Assembly (NCBI GenBank): GCA_035510715.1
Contig: DATKGQ010000022.1
Coordinates: 1 to 24,444, forward strand
Length of the DNA: 24,444 bases
Reading direction: 5' to 3'
Source of the DNA: DATKGQ01 sp035510715
GTDB lineage: Bacteria > Patescibacteriota > Saccharimonadia > Saccharimonadales > UBA4665
Shown here: positions 8,047-13,996 of the stretch, in pieces
How positions within the stretch are numbered: the first letter of the stretch is position 1
How the letters are laid out: each line of letters starts with the position of its first letter
Made by a program: the position numbers and the translations under genes
Notes under the pieces: generated by a model
Seen by the model: only the letters and a program-made list of their open reading frames with translations
The model's database searches: none
Told to the model about the DNA's origin: nothing

Positions 8047-8442
8047 ATGGCACGTTTACTAGTAATTGAACCAAATACCATTCTGGCACAAATCTACCAG
8101 ACAATACTGACCAAAAATAAACATAAAGTTTGGTTGGCTAAAAATGCCCAAGAAGCTATCAATCTTGCCGACAAAACCCATCCAGAAGCAGTTATTCTAG
8201 AATTACAGCTGCCACTACATAACGGTTTGGAGTTTCTCTATGAGTTCCGATCTTATAGTGAATGGCGTGACATACCGGTTATAATCCAAAGTTTGGTATC
8301 CCCCAATGAATTTAAAGATAATTTTGTACTATGGCATAAACTTGGCATCAAGGCCTATCTTTATAAACCAAAAAGTACACTATTGCAGCTAATCGATAGT
8401 GTGAATAGCAATCTGTCGCGCCCCGTTCATAACATTATATGA
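8047..8442 (+). CDS. pseudo-receiver domain protein (phospho-Asp replaced by Glu)
   Basis: A 131-aa single CheY-like receiver without output domain. The fold pattern is clear (LLVIEPNTILAQIYQTIL, then HPEAVILELQLPLHNGLEFL, then IPVII, then GIKAYLYKP). The acidic pocket is reduced to Glu8-Pro9, and the phospho-acceptor position is Glu52 in ILELQLP instead of Asp. The switch Thr is Ser82, while Lys107 is kept. It should not accept phosphate, and Glu could hold an active-like state. An AGG lies just before the ATG. The last four bases overlap the recO start (ATGA at 8439-8442), so the two are translationally coupled. It pairs with the pseudokinase gene upstream. Confidence 0.85.
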   Translation: MARLLVIEPNTILAQIYQTILTKNKHKVWLAKNAQEAINLADKTHPEAVILELQLPLHNGLEFLYEFRSYSEWRDIPVIIQSLVSPNEFKDNFVLWHKLGIKAYLYKPKSTLLQLIDSVNSNLSRPVHNII

Positions 8443-9131
8443 AACAAATCAGTACCAAAGGAATAATTCTTAGTCGTATCAATTATGGTGAGGCCGATAG
8501 GATTATAACCATTTTGACGCCAGATTATGGCAAAATCCGTTTAATAGCGAAAGGCGTCAGAAAAATTAAATCAAAATTAGCCGGTGGAATTGAATTGTTT
8601 GCGGTCAGCCACATCACTTATATAAATGGCCGGGGCGAAATAGGCACGCTGATATCAACAAGATTGATCTGTTATTATAATTTCATCAGTAGTGATTTAA
8701 ACAGGACAATGGCTGGCTATGAAATGATTAAACAACTAAACCGGGCGACTGAAGAAATTTCAGAGACGGAGTATTTTAATGTCCTGGAAACCAGCTTCTC
8801 GGCTCTTGATGACCTAACTATTGGTCTCGATTTAATTCAAAATTGGTTTGCTATTCAAATGTTGCGTTTGAGCGGCCAATCACCGAATACCAACCGTGAC
8901 TCGTTAGGTAAAGCCCTTTCGGCGGGTACAAGCTATACTTTCAGCTTTGACAGCATGTCATTCGTTCCTCATCAAAACGGTTCGTTTAATATTAATCATA
9001 TAAAAATACTTCGACTGGGATTAAATAATAATTCTCCGAAGGCATTACAAAGAATTACTGGCATTGATGACTTATCAAAAGAAATTACTCCGCTAGTTCA
9101 AACTATGTTCAGAACCTATATTCGGTTATAA
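8439..9131 (+). CDS. recO: DNA repair protein RecO
   Basis: Recombination mediator that, with RecR and RecF, loads RecA on SSB-coated DNA. The N-terminal OB-fold (residues 1-80) begins with STKGIILSRINYGEADRIITIL and TPDYGKIRLIAKGVRK, the standard RecO opening. The helical C-terminal part keeps NWFAIQMLRLSGQSPN, where most RecO proteins have a Cys-based zinc site; the expected cysteines are absent. Length (230 aa) is normal to short. It overlaps the pseudo-receiver gene by four bases. Its last codons contain the likely -10 box of glyS. Confidence 0.93.
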   Translation: MKQISTKGIILSRINYGEADRIITILTPDYGKIRLIAKGVRKIKSKLAGGIELFAVSHITYINGRGEIGTLISTRLICYYNFISSDLNRTMAGYEMIKQLNRATEEISETEYFNVLETSFSALDDLTIGLDLIQNWFAIQMLRLSGQSPNTNRDSLGKALSAGTSYTFSFDSMSFVPHQNGSFNINHIKILRLGLNNNSPKALQRITGIDDLSKEITPLVQTMFRTYIRL

Positions 9132-9141
9132 TCGGACTGAT
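9127..9141 (+). promoter_or_regulatory. likely glyS promoter overlapping the recO stop
   Basis: TATAAT (9127-9132) is a perfect -10 hexamer that covers the end of recO. Transcription would start near 9139-9140, 2-3 nt before the ATG at 9142. No recognisable -35 hexamer is present at 16-18 bp. If used, the glyS mRNA is practically leaderless, and no Shine-Dalgarno sequence is seen in front of glyS. Confidence 0.4.
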
Positions 9142-10497
9142 ATGGATTTTGATTTGGAAGCCATAGCCAGCTTGGCGAAACGACGTGGATTTATATATCA
9201 GGGTAGTGAAATCTACGGTGGATTAGCGGGAACATGGGACTATGGACCATTGGGCGTTGCCCTAAAACGCAATCTGACTAATATGTGGTGGAAATTTTTT
9301 GTAGAAGACCGCCAAGATATGCTAGGGATTGATTCAGCCACTCTAATGAACTCAAAAGTTTGGCAGGCCAGTGGTCACGTTGCAACTTTTAGTGATCCTT
9401 TGGTGGAGGATACAACTACCAAAAAACGTTATCGGCTTGATCAATTACTTGAGGATAACGGTGTTGAAGTCGGCGGCATGGATCTGGCTGCTATGTTTAA
9501 AGTCTTAAAAGAGAAGAACATTAAAAGCCCAGATGGACACAATCTAGACAATCCCGGGCAATTTAACTTAATGTTTAAGTCTCATATAGGCTCACTGGAT
9601 GATGAGAATTCAACTATCTACTTACGTCCTGAAACTGCCCAGGGCATGTTTGTGAACTTTAAGAATATACTTGATAGCTTCTATCCAGATATACCCTTTG
9701 GGCTAGCTCAAATCGGTCGCAGTTACAGAAACGAAATTAGCCCACGCGATTTTATTTTCCGGGTGAGGGAATTTGAAATTATGGAATTTGAATATTTTAT
9801 ACATCCAGATAACTGGGAAAAATATTTTAATTCGATGCATGATCTTATGCTGGAATGGTTTACTAATATCCTACATCTTAATCCTGAACACATCCACGAG
9901 CGTGAAATTCCTGAATCAGATAGAGCCCACTACAGTAAACGGACGATAGATTTTGAATATGACTTCCCAATTGGCACTAAGGAAATAGCCGGCTTAGCCT
10001 ATCGAACTGATTTTGATCTGAAAAATCATCAGGAAAAATCATTTCACAGTATGGAATATCACCCGAAAAGCGGCGGCCAATCATTTGTGCCGCATGTTAT
10101 TGAACCAACCTTTGGAGTTGACCGACACATACTGGCTGTTCTTTGTGAAGCATATAGTCAAGATGAAATAAATGGCGAAAAGCGCGTATTCTTGAAATTT
10201 CCAACTGAACTAGCGCCAGTCAAATTAGCAGTATTCCCATTGCTAAAAAACAAGATTGAGCTTGTCAATAAAGCTAAATCAATCTATCAGCAGCTTCAAA
10301 GCCACTTTGGCCTTGTGATGTGGGATGATAATGGCAATATTGGTAAGAGATACCGCCGTCAAGATGAGATTGGAACACCATACTGTGTCACAATCGACTT
10401 CCAAACATTGGAAGATGATACTGTAACACTTAGAGACCGAGATACAACTAATCAAGAACGCCTTAAAATTGATCAGATAGTTACTAAAATGTCTTGA
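9142..10497 (+). CDS. glyS: glycyl-tRNA synthetase (dimeric, class II)
   Basis: Charges tRNA-Gly with glycine. It is the single-polypeptide (alpha2) type, not the bacterial GlyQ/GlyS tetramer. Class II motifs are visible: GGLAGTWDYGPLGVALKRNL near residue 26, TIYLRPETAQGMFVNFKNI near 158, RNEISPRDFIFRVREFEIME (motif 2) near 196, and PTFGVDRHILAVLCE (motif 3). The C-terminal anticodon-binding domain (last ~100 residues) has GKRYRRQDEIGTPYCVTID. The insertion after SDPLVED lacks the Cys pairs found in many homologues. It starts 10 nt after recO with a TATAAT box directly upstream. Length (451 aa) fits the family. The symbol glyS is used for this type in many genomes; glyQS is also used. Confidence 0.96.
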   Translation: MDFDLEAIASLAKRRGFIYQGSEIYGGLAGTWDYGPLGVALKRNLTNMWWKFFVEDRQDMLGIDSATLMNSKVWQASGHVATFSDPLVEDTTTKKRYRLDQLLEDNGVEVGGMDLAAMFKVLKEKNIKSPDGHNLDNPGQFNLMFKSHIGSLDDENSTIYLRPETAQGMFVNFKNILDSFYPDIPFGLAQIGRSYRNEISPRDFIFRVREFEIMEFEYFIHPDNWEKYFNSMHDLMLEWFTNILHLNPEHIHEREIPESDRAHYSKRTIDFEYDFPIGTKEIAGLAYRTDFDLKNHQEKSFHSMEYHPKSGGQSFVPHVIEPTFGVDRHILAVLCEAYSQDEINGEKRVFLKFPTELAPVKLAVFPLLKNKIELVNKAKSIYQQLQSHFGLVMWDDNGNIGKRYRRQDEIGTPYCVTIDFQTLEDDTVTLRDRDTTNQERLKIDQIVTKMS

Positions 10498-10527
10498 ATT
10501 ATTACAGCCAAGATATGATGGCATGTT

Positions 10528-10557
10528 TATACTTGCATTATTACCCAGGAGGATTTA
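10528..10557 (+). promoter_or_regulatory. promoter and strong Shine-Dalgarno of the MBL-fold gene
   Basis: TATACT (10528-10533) would start transcription around 10540. AGGAGG (10547-10552), 5 nt before the ATG at 10558, is the only perfect Shine-Dalgarno sequence at ideal spacing in the window, showing that this organism does use SD initiation for some genes. Confidence 0.5.
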
Positions 10558-11187
10558 ATGAAAGTAACCAAATATCCACAGAGCTGTTTATTGATTGAGC
10601 ATAATGACAAGCGTTTACTTATCGATCCTGGTTCGTTGGTGCCACAACGATACAAAGCAGATGATATTCTACCGATTGACGGAATATTGATTACTCATGA
10701 ACACGTTGACCATGCTGATCCGGAGTTTATTAAAACATTGGTAAACGGACAATCTATGCCGATTGTAGGAAATCAAAGTACCGCAAATACATTGGGCGAA
10801 CTGATTACTCTGATAATGAAAGACGGTGATGAGCTTGACATAGCCGGTTTCAGTGTCAGGGCCTTTGAATTACCCCATTGTAAATTAGTTAACGGAAGTT
10901 CGGGACCCCAGAATACGGGTTTTATCATTGACAAGACATTCTTTCATCCTGGCGATGGTGTGGAAGTAAGCAATTTAAATGTTGATACGGCAGCGGTCCC
11001 TATTGCTGGGCCAGATATCAGTCCGCATGATGTCTATCAATTTATTAAAAATCTAGGATGCCGGACAGTTATACCGATTCACTATGATTATTTTCCTGGA
11101 GATCCGCACTTTATAGCGACTATTATGGACGGTAATTCTTCTCTAAAAGTGATTGTGCTTGAAAACGGGGAATCAGCAGAAGTATAA
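10558..11187 (+). CDS. metallo-beta-lactamase-fold hydrolase (UlaG/UPF0173-like)
   Basis: A 209-aa cytosolic MBL-fold protein. Metal ligands are visible as ITHEHVDHAD (His47, His49, Asp51, His52), ELPHCK (His107), FFHPGDG (Asp133) and IPIHYDYFPG (His175). The short N-terminus (MKVTKYPQSCLLIEHNDKRL then LIDPG) and the size match the UlaG/UPF0173-type MBL proteins, which hydrolyse phosphodiester or lactone bonds; no substrate can be deduced. It has the best ribosome-binding site of the window and its own promoter, and stands between glyS and the exported LysM-like gene without obvious functional links. Confidence 0.88.
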   Translation: MKVTKYPQSCLLIEHNDKRLLIDPGSLVPQRYKADDILPIDGILITHEHVDHADPEFIKTLVNGQSMPIVGNQSTANTLGELITLIMKDGDELDIAGFSVRAFELPHCKLVNGSSGPQNTGFIIDKTFFHPGDGVEVSNLNVDTAAVPIAGPDISPHDVYQFIKNLGCRTVIPIHYDYFPGDPHFIATIMDGNSSLKVIVLENGESAEV

Positions 11188-11209
11188 AGATCTGTCTATA
11201 AAAATATAG

Positions 11210-11245
11210 TTGACATAAAGGATACATAATGCTAATGTATTTGTA
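11210..11245 (+). promoter_or_regulatory. consensus promoter giving a leaderless mRNA
   Basis: TTGACA (11210-11215, perfect -35), a 17-bp spacer, and TAATGT (11233-11238) preceded by TGC (an extended -10). The predicted first transcribed base is at about 11245, the A of the ATG itself. This is the best promoter in the window and strongly suggests a leaderless transcript. Confidence 0.72.
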
Positions 11246-11670
11246 TGTCAAACCAAAAAAAATCATTGATTGAAAAAGTCGGAATTGGCTTAACCGTAAC
11301 TGCATTATCCGCTGGAACCTATGTTGGGTTAAGTGCAGAAACACCTGCACCTAGGGTTACTCACACAATTGATGCTGCTACTCGTTATAGCAAAGAAGGT
11401 GTAGATCTTGTTGATGTAAAGGTTCTGCCAGGATCAACTTTATGGAACATCGGAGCTGCTGTCCTTAGGGCCGAAGGTGTACCGGCTACCACGGCAAATA
11501 TAAATGCGACTGCTCACACACTAGAATATCCTTCTGGTACTGCAGCTAATGCAGGCTATGTGCAAGCGGGCCAAGAATTCAGATTTGGTACAACGCGTCA
11601 GATAAGTAAGCTCGCAGAACTTAAAACCTCAAGTTCTGATTTACAAGAAGTGTCGAATAATAAAACATAA
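11245..11670 (+). CDS. small exported LysM-like protein
   Basis: A 141-aa protein with an N-terminal signal or anchor (basic start, hydrophobic GIGLTVTALSAGTYVGLS at residues 13-30) and one LysM-like region (about 56-114). Key pieces are VKVLPGSTLWNIGAAVLRAE, matching the LysM opening V.pGdTLw.IA, and YVQAGQEFRFG, matching the closing v.pGq.L.iP. LysM domains bind N-acetylglucosamine-containing polymers such as peptidoglycan, so a cell-wall-bound or periplasmic role is likely. The Ser/Asn-rich tail is disordered. It has its own strong promoter and lies just before the division and wall cluster, which fits a wall-related function. The LysM call is by motif and moderately sure. Confidence 0.65.
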   Translation: MSNQKKSLIEKVGIGLTVTALSAGTYVGLSAETPAPRVTHTIDAATRYSKEGVDLVDVKVLPGSTLWNIGAAVLRAEGVPATTANINATAHTLEYPSGTAANAGYVQAGQEFRFGTTRQISKLAELKTSSSDLQEVSNNKT

Positions 11671-11710
11671 TTTAGCCTAGCGTAGCCAGATATAAGTAAA
11701 CACCATATAT

Positions 11711-11748
11711 TGTGGATAAGTCTAAATAATCTGTATTTCTGTGGATAA
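11711..11748. promoter_or_regulatory. two DnaA-box-like sites upstream of mraZ
   Basis: TGTGGATAA occurs at 11711-11719 and 11740-11748, each as TGTGGATAAGT, the complement of the DnaA box TTATCCACA. Their starts are 29 bp apart in the same orientation. The second touches the 20-bp palindrome. A third copy of the same 11-mer lies at 20528-20538. DnaA control of the downstream cluster is inference; no origin gene (dnaA, dnaN) is in the window. Confidence 0.5.
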
Positions 11749-11767
11749 GTGGTGTTATAACACCACT
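11748..11767. promoter_or_regulatory. perfect 20-bp palindrome, likely operator
   Basis: AGTGGTGTTATAACACCACT reads identically on both strands, with no spacer. It lies about 20 bp upstream of the predicted mraZ -35 hexamer and touches a DnaA-like box. A perfect gapless palindrome of this length is typical of a site bound by a symmetric dimeric regulator. It has no loop to form a useful RNA hairpin and no T-run, so it is not a terminator. Confidence 0.55.
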
Positions 11768-11785
11768 GAATATTAAAGAATCTAC

Positions 11786-11841
11786 TTGCTGTGGGTAACT
11801 ATGGGTAGTATATTCATGTAAGTGGGTAATCGTGGGTAATC
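11786..11841 (+). promoter_or_regulatory. mraZ promoter with two pairs of MraZ-type boxes
   Basis: TTGCTG (11786-11791) and TATATT (11809-11814) are 17 bp apart, with a start near 11821. Four TGGGT-containing boxes lie on this promoter: GTGGGTAACT (11791), ATGGGTAGTA (11801), GTGGGTAATC (11822) and GTGGGTAATC (11832). Boxes within each pair are 10 bp apart and the pairs are 21 bp apart, so all face one side of the helix. MraZ of E. coli is known to bind TGGGN direct repeats with 5-nt spacers in its own promoter, so this is a probable autoregulatory operator. Confidence 0.65.
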
Positions 11842-12257
11842 CGAAAAAGATTACCTCCAAAAAAACAAAAACCACTAGTAAATTAACTGTTCCAATGGCC
11901 AAGATAGACTATTTCCAGCGTAAGCTAGACGAAAAGCATCGGTTAACTATACCGGCTGAGCTTCGAATCGAGTTTGCGAGCGGAATAGTGATAACAAGGG
12001 GATTTAAAAAATATCTCCATGTCTATCCTCGGTCCGTATGGGATAAAGAGGTTGAACCGTTACTCCAGGGTAATATCCTGGACGAAAAGACGGCAGATCT
12101 TAATGTCCAATTCCGGACCGGTAAAGCAGAAAGCACCTTGGACCAAAAACAGGGTCGTATAACGCTAGAACAGCATCTGCTGAGCTATGCGGGCATAAAA
12201 CGTGATCTTGTGGCTGTAAGAGCTGGTAAATACTGGCGGCTTACGCGGGGCAGTTAG
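11832..12257 (+). CDS. mraZ: transcriptional regulator MraZ
   Basis: First gene of the dcw cluster; MraZ is a DNA-binding protein with two AbrB-like half-domains that represses its own cluster. The first half reads DYFQRKLDEKHRLTIPAELR, matching the family core hslDxKgRlsIPaxlR. The second half (LDQKQGRITLEQHLLSYAGI) carries the matching D-x-x-G-R-I pattern. GTG 11832 adds a 21-residue basic tail and would place the start codon inside the fourth TGGGT box. ATG 11895 would give a standard-length N-terminus (MAKIDYFQRK). Neither has a clear Shine-Dalgarno site, so the start is uncertain. With the GTG the product is 141 aa, near the family norm. Confidence 0.9.
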   Translation: MGNPKKITSKKTKTTSKLTVPMAKIDYFQRKLDEKHRLTIPAELRIEFASGIVITRGFKKYLHVYPRSVWDKEVEPLLQGNILDEKTADLNVQFRTGKAESTLDQKQGRITLEQHLLSYAGIKRDLVAVRAGKYWRLTRGS

Positions 12258-12572
12258 TTACAAAGACGCACCTTAACAACTCGGTAGCTAAAAAAACAAT
12301 CGGATCAATAATGATTCGAGGTTAGCTAATTGGCAGTCAACAAGTGGCAAGGGTAACCACTTTATAACCCTCGCACCTTTTTTAAAACACCTCCCAAAAC
12401 TCCACCTCACACATAAGTCTCTCAAAACTTGATAATCGAGAGTCGGAAGTTATCTAGATTCTCTATCTATAACACTTCTAAACATACGCTCGATCATCAC
12501 ACAAAAACAAAAACTCCAAAAAAACAAAAAGTTGGCTGCTGATTAGGTGATCTTGCAAAAACAAAAACCAAA
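12258..12572 (+). other. 315-nt leader between mraZ and rsmH
   Basis: No gene is seen here although both flanking genes belong to one cluster. The first part (12258-12383) is mixed in composition and ends in the attenuator candidate at 12342-12383. The second part (about 12384-12572) is rich in A and C and very poor in G. Nearly the same 13-mer, CAAAAACAAAAAC, occurs twice, near 12503 and just before the rsmH start. A small stem GAAG-TTAT / ATAA-CTTC is possible around 12447-12480. The G-poor, C-containing part resembles an unstructured Rho-loading or translation-enhancing leader; this is inference. Confidence 0.45.
12342..12383 (+). terminator. possible attenuator/terminator after mraZ
   Basis: Two mutually exclusive stems share this stretch. 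AAGTGG (12342-12347) can pair with CCACTT (12357-12362). Alternatively AGGGT (12350-12354) pairs with ACCCT (12367-12371), extended by a GC/GC step across a mismatch, and is followed by ACC and then six T (12378-12383). The second form looks like a weak intrinsic terminator and the first would prevent it. Confidence 0.35.
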
Positions 12573-13511
12573 ATGAAAAACGAAAACAAAAAACATATCC
12601 CTGTACTACTAAAAGAAACTCTGGCGTATTTATCTCCTCAAAAAGGAGATAAATATTTAGACTTAACTGTCGGCTATGGTGGTCATGCTGATGCTGTCTT
12701 AAAGAAGACAATGTCTCCCGAAAGGGCAGTATTAATTGACCGTGATCAAGATGCGGTTAATTATCTACAGAAGCATTTTGAGCCTAACAAAGTACAAGTT
12801 ATACATAGCGATTTTCTGGCCGTAAGTAAGGAATTAAATTCCAGCGGCTCAAAATTTGATATGATTCTAGCTGATTTGGGAGTATCATCGCCATTGCTTG
12901 ATACACCTGAGCGGGGTTTTAGTTTTCGGGTCGACGGTCCGCTTGATATGCGAATGGATCAGCAGCAACAATTAACAGCTGACGTCATCGTTAACTCTTA
13001 CAGTGAGACGACATTAGCAAGAATAATTGAAGAATATGGTGAAGAACCGCGAGCTAAAAAAATCGCCAACAACATTGTTCGTCATCGGCCAATCCATACA
13101 ACACAGCATTTAGCTACCATTGTCGCCAAAGTATATTCAGGTCGTCAGAAAATACATCCGGCAACTCGAACCTTTCAGGCACTTCGAATAGCTGTTAACC
13201 AGGAACTTGATCAGGTTAAAAATAGTCTTCCGATCTGGATCGATTTACTAGCTCCAGGTGGTCGAATTGTTGTTATCAGCTTTCATAGTCTGGAGGACAA
13301 GTTAGTAAAACAAGCTTTCCAGGACAGAAGCGGACAAACGTATGACGCAGAAATGGAATTGCTCACCAAACATCCAATCAGAAGCGACATAAATTCAATT
13401 GCTATTAATCCGCGTGCCCGTAGTGCAAAATTACGTGCCGCCGTTAAAATAAAAAACAGAAAGGGACGCTACCGTGCCTATTCAGGTAAAAAGCAGCTCC
13501 CGAACCTATAA
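12573..13511 (+). CDS. rsmH: 16S rRNA (cytosine1402-N4)-methyltransferase RsmH
   Basis: Methylates N4 of C1402 in the 16S rRNA P site. The start KKHIPVLLKETLAYL is the invariant RsmH opening. SAM motif I is LDLTVGYGGHADAVL; then ADLGVSSPLLDTPERGFSF, GPLDMRMD, HPATRTFQALRIAVNQEL and ISFHSLEDKLVK follow in the family order. Length is 312 aa, as usual (310-320). No Shine-Dalgarno site precedes the ATG; the upstream stretch is A/C-rich and unstructured. A perfect 11-bp hairpin (12627-12655) lies in the coding sequence. It is also called mraW and sits second in the cluster as in most bacteria. Confidence 0.97.
   Translation: MKNENKKHIPVLLKETLAYLSPQKGDKYLDLTVGYGGHADAVLKKTMSPERAVLIDRDQDAVNYLQKHFEPNKVQVIHSDFLAVSKELNSSGSKFDMILADLGVSSPLLDTPERGFSFRVDGPLDMRMDQQQQLTADVIVNSYSETTLARIIEEYGEEPRAKKIANNIVRHRPIHTTQHLATIVAKVYSGRQKIHPATRTFQALRIAVNQELDQVKNSLPIWIDLLAPGGRIVVISFHSLEDKLVKQAFQDRSGQTYDAEMELLTKHPIRSDINSIAINPRARSAKLRAAVKIKNRKGRYRAYSGKKQLPNL
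12627..12655 (+). other. 11-bp perfect hairpin inside rsmH
   Basis: TATTTATCTCC (12627-12637) is followed by a 7-nt loop and its exact complement GGAGATAAATA (12645-12655), about 55 nt after the rsmH start codon. It sequesters an SD-like GGAGA. It may be chance in an AT-rich gene or may slow early translation or form a protein-binding site. Confidence 0.4.
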
Positions 13512-13601
13512 AGTCAGAGTAAAAGTAATTTAATTTTACTTGATAACTTTATAGCTAAAAGGTGGTGGGTGATGTTGTCTTTAAAATGACATCACCCCAC
13601 C
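13507..13601 (+). other. two-hairpin RNA element between rsmH and ftsL
   Basis: Hairpin A: TATAAAGT (13507-13514) pairs with ACTTTATA (13546-13553), and inside it AGTAAAA (13518-13524) pairs with TTTTACT (13534-13540). It includes the rsmH stop codon. Hairpin B: GGTGG (13561-13565) and GGTGATGT (13568-13575) pair with ACATCACC (13589-13596) and CCACC (13597-13601), 13 bp with a 2-nt bulge. B is followed by an A-rich, T-poor stretch, so it is not an intrinsic terminator on this strand. It may protect or process the mRNA or control ftsL expression. Confidence 0.55.
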
Positions 13602-13632
13602 AAAATATAAAAATAAAAAGAAACACAAAAAT

Positions 13633-13980
13633 ATGACATATTCAAATTCATTAGCTCAAGGTCGTCGAAATATGTTTGCCAGTCGGCACCAAAACGTCGT
13701 GGCTTTTCGTAGTAGTCGTCGTCGAATGGGGCCCATTACGAATCTTATTACACTAGTTATATTGGCGTGTTTGTTGGGGTTATTGTATCTAACACAAGTT
13801 ACAAAAACCAATGCCTATGGTTATCAAATCAATGGCTTACAGAAACAGCAATCACAACTTGAACAACAGAATAACAACTTGGAAGTCACTTCGGCAGAAC
13901 TCCAAGCAGTTGGTCGTGTCCAATCAAGTTCTGTGGCGCAGGCCCTTGTTTCAGTTACCCCCAGCGGCACAGTGAACTAG
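13633..13980 (+). CDS. ftsL: FtsL/DivIC-like septum protein
   Basis: A 115-aa bitopic protein: basic cytosolic N-terminus (residues 1-33), one membrane segment (about 34-54, ITNLITLVILACLLGLLYLT), then a coiled-coil stretch rich in Gln, Leu and Asn (about 62-95, with INGLQKQQSQLEQQNNNLEV). Sequence similarity within FtsL is always low; the call rests on size, topology, coiled coil and the position between rsmH and ftsI, the conserved place of ftsL. It would form the FtsQLB-like scaffold that activates FtsWI at the division site. An A-rich leader without G and without a Shine-Dalgarno site precedes the ATG. Confidence 0.8.
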   Translation: MTYSNSLAQGRRNMFASRHQNVVAFRSSRRRMGPITNLITLVILACLLGLLYLTQVTKTNAYGYQINGLQKQQSQLEQQNNNLEVTSAELQAVGRVQSSSVAQALVSVTPSGTVN

Positions 13981-13996
13981 TTTATACTGGTTTTAG

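Noticed and set aside
13983..13996. TATACT close to the ftsI start as a leaderless promoter
   Set aside because: No -35 or extended -10 element, and the gene is only 16 nt after ftsL in an operon; a separate promoter is not supported.
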